In this document: positions 35,913 through 44,967 of the stretch, one piece after another
Position numbering within the stretch: position 1 is the first letter of the stretch
Layout of the letters: each line of letters begins with the position of its first letter
Assembly (NCBI GenBank): GCA_039636775.1
Contig: CP143429.1
Coordinates: 744,001-808,000 of the forward strand
Reading direction: 5' to 3'
From: Micrococcaceae bacterium Sec5.8
GTDB lineage: Bacteria; Actinomycetota; Actinomycetes; Actinomycetales; Micrococcaceae
Length of the DNA stretch: 64,000 bases
Program-made: the position numbers and the translations under genes
Notes under the pieces: generated by a model
Database searches by the model: none
Seen by the model: only the letters and a program-made list of their open reading frames with translations
What the model was told of the DNA's origin: nothing

Positions 35913-36029
35913 GGCAGCACTCTGTCACGTCCCCTGGACTCAAGGAAACCCAAAGCACGTAGGACGAGAATGCGAGCCCCGGGCTTCGCATGGGCCCGAG
36001 GGCTCCGAGGTACGTGGAAGGACTGCATC

Positions 36030-36278
36030 GTGAAGAGCCGCAAAATCACGCAAACTCTGCTGGCCTTGGCGTTCAGCAGGGTGTCAGGGCAACCCGACGT
36101 CTTGTCGTTGCGGCGGCAGAAAAACCCTTCCGGCGACGACCATCCAGAACGCGGAAACGCAAAGGGGTGGGTGATCTTCGTCCTGCTGTCGGTCGTTGGG
36201 ATCGCGGTCCTTCTGGCACTGGCCGGTCCGCCACTGATGGCCTTGTTTACCCAGCTCATGGAGCGAGCAAAATGGTAG
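36030..36278 (+). CDS. Small single-TM hypothetical protein
   Basis: The 82-residue product starts with GTG at 36030, preceded by GGAAGGA at good spacing. It has a basic N-terminal half (KSRKITQTLLALAFSRV, LRRQKNPSGDDHP) and one strongly hydrophobic helix near the C-terminus (WVIFVLLSVVGIAVLLALAG, about residues 47-68). I recognise no family. It lies divergent from the DinB-like gene and convergent with the potassium channel. Confidence 0.5.
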   Translation: MKSRKITQTLLALAFSRVSGQPDVLSLRRQKNPSGDDHPERGNAKGWVIFVLLSVVGIAVLLALAGPPLMALFTQLMERAKW

Positions 36279-36298
36279 GTTCGGCGATGGCCAGGACG

Positions 36299-37192
36299 CT
36301 AGTGCGTGTCCGGTTCCCCGCCCGGCAGGTGCCGGTGGTGCAGCTCGTAGCTGTCGAAGACATCTGAAGAGGTCTTGCCTGAATGCCCGAACTTGCCGCG
36401 AAGAACGTCTGCGAGTCCGTCCAGCGCCGCGTGGAGCATCCGCCCGGCGAACTGGAGTTCAGGGTTCTCGCTGAGCTGGGCCTGGGATGCCAACTCCTGG
36501 GCGTAGGCGACTGTGTCCGGCAGGGAGCCGCGCTGCTCGACTTCACGGAAGTAATAGGTTTCGTGGAACGCCAGCAGATCTATGCTCACCAGAGCCACGT
36601 TGCCGGCCATGGACTCCAGCAGCCCGGCAGCATGCCGGGGGTCCAAGGACAAGAGACCCGCAGGACCGGCAGCCTCCCTGAACAGGTTCAGCTCGTGGGC
36701 GAGGGCCCGGCGGCGGTTGAGGGCCGGGTACATTTGCAGGATCCAGGTGACCGTTGCTGTCAGCAACCCGAAACCCGTGACGGCCTGAAGGGCCACAACC
36801 AGCCTGAGCAGCGGATGCGCCGGCACGATTTCGCCGAACCCCACGGTCGAAAGCGTCACCAAGGAGATGTAGAGCGCTTCGGCGAAGTCGCGCTGCTGCG
36901 GCACCCCGGGTCCGTGGACAAATCCGGTGGTCAGATGGGGCAGATACAGCAGGGCCCAGCCGATGGCCGCGAGGCCGGCCCAGGCGCCGATGACGGCGGC
37001 CATGGCCAGGGGCGCTGCGATGATGGAGCCGCGGCCCCGCAGCTTTCTCGACACCAGCCAGAACGCACGCATGATCGACCGGCCCACAGGACCGGAACCG
37101 TGCGGATAAAGCAGCGTACGAAAGACGTCAACGAGCATCAGCAGAACCAGCCCGGCCCCTAAAACCGTCCAGAGCGTGTCCTCAAAGTCCAT
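36299..37192 (-). CDS. Two-TM potassium channel-like protein
   Basis: The 297-residue protein has hydrophobic segments at about residues 8-28, 58-85 and 125-150, with a pore loop LYISLVTLSTVGFGEIVP carrying the selectivity filter TVGFGE (residues 116-121). This matches the ion-channel family Ion_trans_2. The C-terminal 145 residues are soluble and helical (LNRRRALAHELNLFREAAG, HETYYFREVEQRGSL), with no recognisable RCK nucleotide-binding motif. It should conduct potassium or sense cell stress; gating ligand unknown. Confidence 0.83.
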   Translation of the reverse strand: MDFEDTLWTVLGAGLVLLMLVDVFRTLLYPHGSGPVGRSIMRAFWLVSRKLRGRGSIIAAPLAMAAVIGAWAGLAAIGWALLYLPHLTTGFVHGPGVPQQRDFAEALYISLVTLSTVGFGEIVPAHPLLRLVVALQAVTGFGLLTATVTWILQMYPALNRRRALAHELNLFREAAGPAGLLSLDPRHAAGLLESMAGNVALVSIDLLAFHETYYFREVEQRGSLPDTVAYAQELASQAQLSENPELQFAGRMLHAALDGLADVLRGKFGHSGKTSSDVFDSYELHHRHLPGGEPDTH

Positions 37193-37306
37193 GCCTCATC
37201 CTATGGGCGGCACCCGGGGCCCGATGACCAACTGCTCCCGCCCGGCGACGAACAGGGGAACCCGCAGTCCAGGCACGGTGGGATCCCTCGCTGGCCTCGA
37301 CGGCCT

Positions 37307-38745
37307 CTACTTCTCGCAGCCCACTCCGTCGCCATCGCGGTCGAGTGAACGGCTGTAGCCTGGCTGTCCGATCCGAATCGGTGCTGCCCCGGCAGCCCTG
37401 ACCGCGGCGCAGTTAGCGTAGTGGGCAGCAGCCGGTGCCGGGGGCACGTACGGAGCCGGCGCCGGCGCCGGCGCCGGCGCGGGGGCAGGGACAGGCGCTA
37501 CGAACGGTGCGGGAGCCGGTGCGACGTAGGTGGGTGCTGGCGCGGGTGCCGCGGGTTCGGGGACCACGACGGCTGCTTTGGCCGCGTCGTTTGCGGCCTG
37601 GTCGGCGGACGCGACCACCGCGACCTCCTTCTCGTTGGTCGGAACCAACTGACCGGCGCAATCCCGCAGGACGGTTGCCATGGCATCGTGCTCCGCCTGA
37701 GTCACCCACAGGTCATAGGTGGCCTTGACGGAAATCTGACGGGCCACGTACTCGCAGCGGTAGTCCTTGTTCGGCGGCAGCCATGTGGCGGCGTCGCTGT
37801 CACCTTTCTGCACGTCAATCGGCCCGTCCGTCGCCTGCAGATTCAGGGGATCATTAGCAAAGGCCATGCGCTGCACGCCGGTGAGCTGCTGAGCACCCTT
37901 CTTCCAGGCGTCACCCAGCGCGACCACATGGTCCACCTGAACATTGCTGCCGGTTTCGGGGCCTCTTTGGAAGTGGATGGTCGTAGCTGTGTAAGGGTCG
38001 GCTAGGGTACCGCTCTCCACCCTGCAGGTCGAGTTGGCGGTGAAAACGACGTCGGTCAGGTCGCGTTTGAGGATATCGTTCCGGTGTCGCACCCGTTCCG
38101 GTCCACATCTGCCCACGCCTGACCGAAGCTGACCCGGGCGCCGTATCCGGATGAAGACGATGCTTCCTTGACGGATAGGACGGCGAGAAGGGCCAGTGCT
38201 TTGGTGGCGTAGGCCGGTTGGCTCTTCGGTGCGGTGAAGCTGATCCCCCCGGCAAGTTCCGTGACGTTCTCCGGGTCCAGCGGTTCGCCCGTGTCCTTCG
38301 GTGAGGGCGATGGCGACGGCGTGGGGGAGGGAACGGCGGAGGGGGACGGTGACGAGGAGGCGGCGCCGGACGCTTCTGCTTCTGCTGCTCGTTTTTCGTT
38401 CTCTGATGCCGCCTGGGCAGCAAGACTCTCTGCCGACCGGGGCGGCAGCGTCATGCCGCCGATGACGAAGAGCACTAGAGAGCCAGCAAGAACGACGCCG
38501 CCAACTTTCCGGCTGCCCGGCAACCGTGCCCATGACCGACGTCCCGTGGCTGCGACGTAGAGGCCGGTGAGCGCGGCAAAGATGGCCAAAAAAATCAACG
38601 CTCCGCCCACTCCGCCGTTGGCAGCGCCCAATGCTGTGGAAGCCAGAGCCAGAGCTCCAACGATGAATGTGGAGACGTTCGGCTTCTGGGACTGCAGCGC
38701 ATAGTACGAATCCGGCTTGCCTTTAGACCATCGGTTGCTATTCAT
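37307..38745 (-). pseudogene. HNH (DUF1524-like) nuclease with TM N-terminus and Excalibur C-terminus, broken by a frameshift
   Basis: From ATG 38745 the frame encodes three membrane segments (FIVGALALASTALGAA, ALIFLAIFAALTGLYVAA, VVLAGSLVLFVIGG), a Ser/Pro linker, and GYGARVSFGQAWADVDRNGCD, then runs off into a short wrong-frame tail. The next frame resumes exactly there with RNDILKRDLTDVVF, VDHVVALGDAWKKGAQ (HNH His-Val-Val core) and a C-terminal Excalibur motif DRDGDGVGCE. The conserved GCDTRNDIL junction is restored by adding one base at about 38081-38085. An intact product would be about 479 residues. No slippery heptamer is present, so this is a decayed gene or a base-calling error, not a programmed frameshift. 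Confidence 0.85.
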
Positions 38746-38845
38746 TTGTATCCCCAAGTTTCTCGGCTCATCAGCACCATCGCTGGAGGCCAGACCTTTG
38801 ACGCTAGGTGGCGTCTCCTGGAGTATATGGTCATTCCTCGAGTTC

Positions 38846-39730
38846 TTACCCAGGAATAGCAGGCGAAGTTGCACTGGCTGCGGCAATGCGGGCCGAACTT
38901 TCCGGATCCGCCAGGAGGCCGCTGACAAAGCGGAGTATTTCCTCGCCTGCCAGCACCCCGGACGCTGACGTTACGGTCAAATGGTGCCGGGAAAAGCCGT
39001 CGTTTTCGAGTTCTCCGTGTGCGGGACGGATGGCGATGTCTGCCAAGTCAAGAATCCCCGCATCCAGCCTGGAGTCACCGGCGGCAACGAGCAATCCCGC
39101 CCCGCTTCGGCGCCGGACCTCGGCCACGGCGGCTTCCTTGGTGATCGGAGCCGGCACGCAGTAGAGCTTTCGCCCCTGCAAGGATGTCGTCCAGCCGCGG
39201 TCCCCACACCAGGCGTCGAGCTCGTCCAGATAGCCGGGCCGCAACGCCTGCCGGTCCACGATCGAGTAGGCGAAGAAGTCCTCAGCGGTCCGGACCCGCA
39301 GGATGGCGGGGTCCGCTGTGCTGCCGGTGAGGTGCTCCAGCACCTCGCTCAGCGGAGCGCAATCGGAGCCCAGTGACCGCTGGATGTGCCGTGACCAGTC
39401 GGCATCCGGCTCGCCGTCGTGCAGCAGGACGGCGCCGTTGGTGGTCACCGCGTACCCCCGCCCGAAGCCTGGCACCCGCACCCGGGAGAACTGCGCCCGG
39501 GTACGGGTGGTGACGGGCACGAAAACGCTCCGCTCCACGATGTCTTCGAGCATGTCCTCTGCGGCCCGGGTCATGAAGGACAACGGTGCGGCGTCGTAGA
39601 CCTCGGCGACCACCATTCGCGGTGCCTGGTGGTCACTGCCCGCGAGCGCCATCGAGTTCGCCGAGTAGATCAGCGTCCGGTCCAGGTCGCTGGCCACCAT
39701 GACCGGGGCAGCGGTTGAAGTGTTGCTCAT
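38846..39730 (-). CDS. HAD phosphatase of the Ter-linked biosynthetic module
   Basis: The 294-residue HAD hydrolase has nucleophile/acid Asp15 and Asp17 in VMVASDLDRTLIYS, a large Cof-type cap, and LLVAAGDSRLDAGILDLADI (motif IV acidic residues). Such Cof-like phosphatases act on small phosphorylated metabolites. It is the last gene of the leftward Ter cluster, and its ATG overlaps the preceding stop codon by four bases, so it likely dephosphorylates the product of the phosphoribosyltransferase steps. The start at 39730 excludes a long upstream extension that is antisense-like and in the wrong context. Confidence 0.82.
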   Translation of the reverse strand: MSNTSTAAPVMVASDLDRTLIYSANSMALAGSDHQAPRMVVAEVYDAAPLSFMTRAAEDMLEDIVERSVFVPVTTRTRAQFSRVRVPGFGRGYAVTTNGAVLLHDGEPDADWSRHIQRSLGSDCAPLSEVLEHLTGSTADPAILRVRTAEDFFAYSIVDRQALRPGYLDELDAWCGDRGWTTSLQGRKLYCVPAPITKEAAVAEVRRRSGAGLLVAAGDSRLDAGILDLADIAIRPAHGELENDGFSRHHLTVTSASGVLAGEEILRFVSGLLADPESSARIAAASATSPAIPG

Positions 39731-42333
39731 ACGTCCACCACCGCCTTGCCATCGGCGCCGGTGGCTCCCGGCGTGTGCAGCGGATGGATCAGTCCCACGC
39801 AGCTGTAGGCCAGGTCCGGGACGCTGAGGACCTCGACGCCGCGCTGTTCGGCCAGGTGCAGCACGTGGGCGAGCTCGGATACGGCATCCGGGCGCACCAG
39901 CACCTTCCACGGCACGCGGCGAAGCAGCACCCTGGTGGTTTCGCCGACACCCGGCTTGACCAGGTTCACGTTGTTGATGCCGAAGCTGCGGCTGATGTCC
40001 TCGACGGCGGCCCACCCGGACCAATCTGCTTCCGGCAGCGCTGAAATGTCCGACGGCGCGCGGGTTGCGGCCTGCAGGACGTCGTCGCGGACCTCGGCAA
40101 ACCGGGCCGTGACGGCGGCCAGGAAATCGCCGGACACGTCGCTGCCGGCGAGCTCGGAGTAGAACTTGGCCCCATGAAAATCACCCGGCCCGATCAGCGC
40201 CTTGTTGAAAACGGTGCGGGACACCAGGCCGGAGACGGTCGAGTTCAGGCAGGCCGACGGCACCAGATAGTCCTCCCGGGTGCCGAAAATCCGGACGCAG
40301 TGCCCGGGATCCGCCAGGACGGCCAGGTCCGGCCGGAAATGAGCCCCGTCCGTTTCCCGGAAGAGGTCGACGGCGGCGGCGAGCTCGCGTGCGATGGCCC
40401 CCTTGCCGGTCCAGCCGTCCACGAACATGATGTCCTCCGGACGGTGCCGGGAGGCGAGGTAGCTGAGCGCGGTCTGGTCGATGCCAAGTCCGCGGACGAT
40501 GCTGAGGGCATAGTGCGGCAGGTCCAGGCCATGGAATTCCTGCGCCCACCGCTTCATCAGGATGCCGACGGGGGTGCCGGCGCGGGCGAGGGACACCAGG
40601 ACCGGTGCGTTGCTGCGCAGTTTCAGAACCTGCTCGGTGAGCCTTCCGACGGCGTGCGCGATCCGGACGGCGGAGCCCTCCAGGGCGGACCGGAACAAGG
40701 CGCCGTACTCGGGAGACGGTTCAAATTCCTGCGGCAACGACTCGGCGTAGCTGGCCTTGCCGGACTGGATCGCAGCCTCACGTTCTTCCTTGGGAGCTTC
40801 CAGCTGCGCGGCACTAAGGTCCTTCAGCAGCCACTGCACATCCTCCGGCGGGTAGGAACCGAACGCGGGGCCGCGCAGCGGCGTCGGGAAAGGCGGCTTC
40901 GCGGGCAGCGCGACCAGCCGGACGTCGGGGGCCACGCCGGCGACGGCCTCGGCGATGTTGCCGGGGCCCAGCAATCCGGCCGCGGCGGTGCCGGGTTCGG
41001 CAAGAATCAGCACTGTGTCGAAGCGTCCGTCGGGGTGCGCGAGGTTGTACGCAAACCGCGGCCCGGGACCGTCTGCGGAGTCGCCGGCACTGCCGAAGGA
41101 AACCGCTGACCGGATCGCATAAGCCGGGTCATCCACCGCGGCGATCGGCGAGCGGGTGCTGGTGGAATAACGGATGTCGGCGTCGGGGCGCAGGTCCTGG
41201 AGCCGGGTGGCCACCGCCAGCGGCAGGGCCATGAATTCCTCCGTAGCCAGGACCAGCACCCGGCGGCCGGCGCTGCTGCCGAGGTCGGCGGCGAGGGTGT
41301 CTGCGATGAGTGCTGCCTGGTCCGGGTCCGGACGGCCGGCGACGCCGAACCGGGCGCTGCGGATCGGCGGCACGATGCCGGTGAGGTCCATAAGCTGCAC
41401 CTCAGCCGGGGAGGGGGCCGCTTCGGGCGGGAGGGGGAGCGTGGTGATCAGTTCCGCCGCGTCCGCGGCGAGGGTCTCCGGCAACTCGATGCTTCCCTGT
41501 GCCAGCGCCACGGCACTGATCCGGGTGCCGAGTTCGCGGGCCAGTTCTTCGAAGCTGTCCCGGTCGGCGGCGGTGCGCAGGTCCACCAGGGACGCGACGA
41601 CGTAGCGGCCGTGCGGGGCGGTGGCGTGCAAGTCGCGGATGGTGTTGATGATGGTGGCGCCGGTGCTGAGCTCGTCGTCCACCAGGACCACGGTGCCGGC
41701 CTGGTTCAGGGCCGCGCGGCTGGTCGGGAGCAGCTGGTGGGAGGTTGCGTGGGAATGCGCCTCCTCAAAGGCGCCGTACGGCTCGATTCCGCAGCTGTCC
41801 TGCCGGGTGGAGTGGAGGTAGTACGTGCCCAGCTGTCCGGCCACCAGGTGGCCCAGCCCGGTGGCGGTCTCCGCGTAACCGAGGGTCACGACGCCGGGAC
41901 GTTCCGTTTGTTCTCCGGCCAGGAGTTCACCCAGCGCCGCCACGGCGGCAATCCGGGCGGTGCGGCTGTCGGCGTCGGGCACGGTCCCGGGGGCTGTCGG
42001 GGCCACGGGGTCCAGCAGTCGCTCCAGCATGGCCGCTGCCTCCTCGATAACCGCGGTCAGGCCCCCGGCGTCGGCGGGAGGATCGAGTTCGCGGCGGACC
42101 AGAAGTCCCAGCAGCTGCCCCGCTGACGTGACGATCCCGGGTTCGGTGGGGACGTGCTTGGCCAGGACCCGGGAGACCAGCAGGTGGGCCCGCTTCGGAT
42201 TGCGCCGCAGTGCCAGCCCGACCAGTGCCTGTACCGGCAGCAGGCTGGTGCCGGGGTCTGAGGCGACGTCAACGCCGAGGGCTTCGCGCACGTAACCGCC
42301 GCTCCAGGGGGCTGCCGTCGAGAGTTGGTTCAC
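39727..42333 (-). CDS. Fused phosphoribosyltransferase / TRSP / StiP / PELOTA protein of the Ter module
   Basis: The 868-residue protein appears to join enzymes that are usually separate. Residues about 1-285 form a PRTase_2-type phosphoribosyltransferase with the PRPP loop VVLVDDELSTGAT (about 216-228). About 310-545 resembles the TRSP domain (LVLATEEFMALPLAVATRLQ). About 550-785 matches StiP/PRTase_1 (GSYPPEDVQWLLKDLSAAQL, VSLARAGTPVGILMKRW, FVDGWTGKGAIARELA near 640). The C-terminal 80 residues resemble the PELOTA RNA-binding domain (LHLAEQRGVEVLSVPDLAYS). The GTG at 42333 overlaps the lyase stop codon (GTGA). Proposed role: making a nucleoside-like compound. Domain assignments are from motif memory, not a profile search. 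Confidence 0.8.
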   Translation of the reverse strand: MNQLSTAAPWSGGYVREALGVDVASDPGTSLLPVQALVGLALRRNPKRAHLLVSRVLAKHVPTEPGIVTSAGQLLGLLVRRELDPPADAGGLTAVIEEAAAMLERLLDPVAPTAPGTVPDADSRTARIAAVAALGELLAGEQTERPGVVTLGYAETATGLGHLVAGQLGTYYLHSTRQDSCGIEPYGAFEEAHSHATSHQLLPTSRAALNQAGTVVLVDDELSTGATIINTIRDLHATAPHGRYVVASLVDLRTAADRDSFEELARELGTRISAVALAQGSIELPETLAADAAELITTLPLPPEAAPSPAEVQLMDLTGIVPPIRSARFGVAGRPDPDQAALIADTLAADLGSSAGRRVLVLATEEFMALPLAVATRLQDLRPDADIRYSTSTRSPIAAVDDPAYAIRSAVSFGSAGDSADGPGPRFAYNLAHPDGRFDTVLILAEPGTAAAGLLGPGNIAEAVAGVAPDVRLVALPAKPPFPTPLRGPAFGSYPPEDVQWLLKDLSAAQLEAPKEEREAAIQSGKASYAESLPQEFEPSPEYGALFRSALEGSAVRIAHAVGRLTEQVLKLRSNAPVLVSLARAGTPVGILMKRWAQEFHGLDLPHYALSIVRGLGIDQTALSYLASRHRPEDIMFVDGWTGKGAIARELAAAVDLFRETDGAHFRPDLAVLADPGHCVRIFGTREDYLVPSACLNSTVSGLVSRTVFNKALIGPGDFHGAKFYSELAGSDVSGDFLAAVTARFAEVRDDVLQAATRAPSDISALPEADWSGWAAVEDISRSFGINNVNLVKPGVGETTRVLLRRVPWKVLVRPDAVSELAHVLHLAEQRGVEVLSVPDLAYSCVGLIHPLHTPGATGADGKAVVDV

Positions 42334-43511
42334 CGCATGCTCGCTTCCAGTAGTTCGACAAAGTTGACTCCTGGCCGGGCGACCCCGAAGGCCCTGGCAC
42401 GCAGCAGGGTGCGCTCCGCCCAGGCCCGGTGCGGCTTCACCTCGTTCATCTTGTTCCCGTAGGACGATGCCTTCACCCCGCCCCCAGCGTCCCCGGTGAT
42501 GTCCAGGGCATCGAGGTATTCCTCGTGGCTCACCACGCACATGGCGTGCACCACCGGGACATGGGTGGGATGGATGACGGTCTTGCCCAGCAGCCCGTTG
42601 GCCAGGTCCAGCTCAATCTCGCGGATCAGGCCGTCCAGATTTGCCATCAGGATGCGCTTGCGGAGCGCGCCCTCGTTGGCGGCCTCGAACGGCGTGGACC
42701 GCAGTTGCGGCCGCAGGACCCGTTCGGTGTTAACGAAATGTTCCCAGACCGGACCGGAGATGACCCAACCGTCGCTGGGGCGGCCAAAGATATTCACGAC
42801 GTCGCCGATGATGTTCGCCACGACCTTGACGTTGTAGATGGTCAGGTCGCGGGAGCGCCGCAGGCCGAAAGCACTGGACATGTCCGTGGCGCCGATCCGG
42901 ACGCACAGCACCACATCCCGGAACTCTTCGATCAGGGCCAGGTTGTCTGTCAGCACCCGGACCCGTGATTCCAGGTGCGTGGTGGACAGGTCCTCGATGA
43001 TCGGCATTGCCATCAGCGGCTGGTGCTGTGGCGCCCCGGTGCGTCCGGCTTCTTCGTTCAGCAGCCGCAGCGCATCCAGAAAGGCGCGCCCGCGGCCTGT
43101 TTCGTTCTCAAACTTGGGCAGGACAAAGCCATAGACCACGCTGAGGTTCGCGCCTGCCCGGCGGCCGACGTCGAGCAGCTGTTCGGGAGTGCGGCACCGG
43201 ATAAAGATCAGCGGGAGCTCAGCCGGATCCTCCAGGGCCAGGTCGGACAGGGCGGCGAGCAGGTTCTGCTCCGCGGCGGGCACTTCCTCGTCCGGAACGG
43301 CGTCTTCGAGGCAGATCACAGTGCTGAGGCAGCCGGCGTCGGCCTGTTTCCGGATTCCGGCTGCCAATGCACTCCTTGTGGCCGGCGAGTACAGGGTGGC
43401 ACCGAGGGCGACGGCGAGCATACCGGGGTCCGAGGTGCGGTGGAGGTGTTCAGGGCGCAGGTGGAAAAGCCGATCCTTGACGGATTCGGTCAAGGCGTTG
43501 AAGTGCTGCAT
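42330..43511 (-). CDS. HpcH/HpaI-like C-C bond lyase of the Ter module
   Basis: The 393-residue TIM-barrel protein resembles CitE/HpcH aldolases in the group called C-C_Bond_Lyase: LGATLYSPATRSALAAGI, CLSTVICLEDAVPDEEV (metal-binding Glu/Asp), VYGFVLPKFENETG, LMAMPIIED, VLCVRIGATDMSSAFGLRRS and GLLGKTVIHPTHV. It would cleave or form a C-C bond on a small acid or sugar-like substrate. It lies between the Ter proteins and the PRTase fusion, overlapping the latter by four bases. Members of this group are reported almost only beside Ter genes. Confidence 0.83.
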   Translation of the reverse strand: MQHFNALTESVKDRLFHLRPEHLHRTSDPGMLAVALGATLYSPATRSALAAGIRKQADAGCLSTVICLEDAVPDEEVPAAEQNLLAALSDLALEDPAELPLIFIRCRTPEQLLDVGRRAGANLSVVYGFVLPKFENETGRGRAFLDALRLLNEEAGRTGAPQHQPLMAMPIIEDLSTTHLESRVRVLTDNLALIEEFRDVVLCVRIGATDMSSAFGLRRSRDLTIYNVKVVANIIGDVVNIFGRPSDGWVISGPVWEHFVNTERVLRPQLRSTPFEAANEGALRKRILMANLDGLIREIELDLANGLLGKTVIHPTHVPVVHAMCVVSHEEYLDALDITGDAGGGVKASSYGNKMNEVKPHRAWAERTLLRARAFGVARPGVNFVELLEASMR

Positions 43512-43543
43512 CGTCCCCTAGGTGGCAGTAGTGAGCGTCCGTA

Positions 43544-44413
43544 CTAGCGCTGGTGGACCCGTTGGTCCAGCGGAATGGTCATGGTGAAACCGAACATGGC
43601 CCAGATGGCTGCGTCGGAGGCGTCTGCGGGCACGAACTCGGCGCGAAGCTCGAGGACCGCGCCCACCCGCACTGCATACAAAACGCTCCGCAGCCCCGCA
43701 GGGTTCCGGGCAGCCACCGCAGCGGCCGCGCCGTCGAAGACACCAACCGTCAGCGGAGCCTCGCCCGCGATAAACAGGGCGCGGCGCAGCAACCGGACGT
43801 GGCGCAGGGACACGATGCCGGCCCCGTCCTGAACGCCGGCGAGGGGCCGGTTCCCGGGAGTGCGGACGGCGGTGCCGGCCAGGTGCCCCTCTGCGTGGTG
43901 GGCGCCCGTGGTGAGCTGGGCGTCCTCCCAGGCCACGGAGCGGACCCCGGCCACCAGAAGGGAACCGATCGCGGATTGCCGGGAGTTCAGTCGGACCACC
44001 GGGTTCTCTGCATCCAGCTCGCGCAGGCTGCCGAACTCCGGGGCAGGGAACAGCCGTTCCGACGCCGACGCGGCGCCCCGGGGGCGGGTAGCCGCTGTTG
44101 CGGGGCGGCTTGTGGACGGCGCGGGCGCCGGGGTGGCGCCGAGCGTCAGCCCGGTGGGGCTGGGGGAGGGTGCCGCTGGTGTGCGGCCGCCGAGCGACAA
44201 TCCGGTGGAAGCAGGTGTGCTGGCGCCGGGGGTCAGCCCGGTGGAGCTGGGGGAGGGTGCCGCTGGTGCGCGGCCGCCGAGCGTCAGCCCGGAGGCAGGC
44301 GGGGTGGCTGCGCTCTGGGCAGGAAGCTGCTCGGGCCCGGGCTGGGCAACGGGTTTCCGGCGCCGGGTGAGGTATCCGATGTCGGTCCGCACCGCGGTTC
44401 TGTTCAACGCCAT
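43544..44413 (-). CDS. Ter-cluster protein with repeated Pro/Ala/Gly linker, divergent TerD-like C-terminus
   Basis: The 289-residue protein starts MALNRTAVRTDIGYLTRRRK. Residues about 40-100 are imperfect repeats of the form TGLSLGGRTPAAPSPSP, and residues about 115-289 form a beta-rich domain (FGSLRELDAENPVVRLNSRQ, LFIAGEAPLTVGVFDGAAAA, AIWAMFGFTMTIPL). The last part fills the place of a TerD-like domain but without acidic Ca-binding loops, so the assignment is tentative. It lies two bases from the preceding TerD gene stop and 32 bp from the lyase, within the operon. The repeats at DNA level (44120-44290) are about 45-60 bp. Confidence 0.6.
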   Translation of the reverse strand: MALNRTAVRTDIGYLTRRRKPVAQPGPEQLPAQSAATPPASGLTLGGRAPAAPSPSSTGLTPGASTPASTGLSLGGRTPAAPSPSPTGLTLGATPAPAPSTSRPATAATRPRGAASASERLFPAPEFGSLRELDAENPVVRLNSRQSAIGSLLVAGVRSVAWEDAQLTTGAHHAEGHLAGTAVRTPGNRPLAGVQDGAGIVSLRHVRLLRRALFIAGEAPLTVGVFDGAAAAVAARNPAGLRSVLYAVRVGAVLELRAEFVPADASDAAIWAMFGFTMTIPLDQRVHQR

Positions 44414-44415
44414 AG

Positions 44416-44967
44416 TCAGAGTTTCAACTTGAAGTCGGCGGCAACAGCGGCGAGCCCGGCCTCATAGCCCTGGCCGAGGGCCCGGAACTTCCAGCCCCCG
44501 GAGTGCCGGTAAAGCTCGCCGAGGATCATCGCGTTGATCTTGTCGAGGTTCCCCCGCGGCACCGTGAAACGAAGGAGCTCCCGGTTTTGGTCGGTCGCGA
44601 CCCGCAAATAGGCGTTCTTGACCGGCCCGAAGGTACCAGGCCCCCGCACCTCCGGATCCACATAAAGCAGCACGACGATCTTGTGCACCGTCTCGGGCAC
44701 CCGGGCGAGGTCGACGTCGATCTGTTCGTGGTCTTCCGTCCCGGCGAAGGAAATGCTGCCCTCGGGACTGGCGATCTGGTTGAAGAACACCAGGTGGTCA
44801 TCCGAAACAGCGCGGCCGTCGGCGCCGCACATGATCACCATGGGGACCAGCTCGGCTTGCGGACCACGGCTGGGAACCATGTCCCAGCCGATTCCCAGCA
44901 GGACCGTCGCCAGTCCGGGGTTCTCAGCGGTGAGGGCGGCGTTGCTGCCGGCGACCATAGAAGCCAT
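44416..44967 (-). CDS. TerD-family protein with degenerate calcium loop
   Basis: The 183-residue protein is clearly TerD-like (LATVLLGIGWDMVPSRGPQA, HLVFFNQIASPEGSISFAG, VPETVHKIVVLLYVD, MILGELYRHSGGWKFRALGQ, GYEAGLAAVAADF). The loop that reads GDNRSGDGDGDDE in the upstream paralogues is replaced by GTEDHEQIDVD, and DLDASALLL becomes LVPMVIMCG. It probably lacks one or both calcium sites. TerD proteins bind calcium and act in stress or metal-linked membrane complexes. Its ATG overlaps the preceding stop by one base (TGATG). Confidence 0.85.
   Translation of the reverse strand: MASMVAGSNAALTAENPGLATVLLGIGWDMVPSRGPQAELVPMVIMCGADGRAVSDDHLVFFNQIASPEGSISFAGTEDHEQIDVDLARVPETVHKIVVLLYVDPEVRGPGTFGPVKNAYLRVATDQNRELLRFTVPRGNLDKINAMILGELYRHSGGWKFRALGQGYEAGLAAVAADFKLKL

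Noticed and set aside
38081..38090. Programmed -1 frameshift in the HNH/Excalibur gene
   Set aside because: No slippery heptamer or downstream stem is visible, and a one-base deletion explains the junction.
38846..40024. N-terminal extension of the HAD phosphatase
   Set aside because: The extra residues are Arg/Pro-rich shadow sequence across the PRTase-fusion gene; the ATG at 39730 overlaps the upstream stop by four bases.
44120..44290. CRISPR-like repeats
   Set aside because: The repeats are in-frame coding repeats of variable length without spacers or Cas genes.
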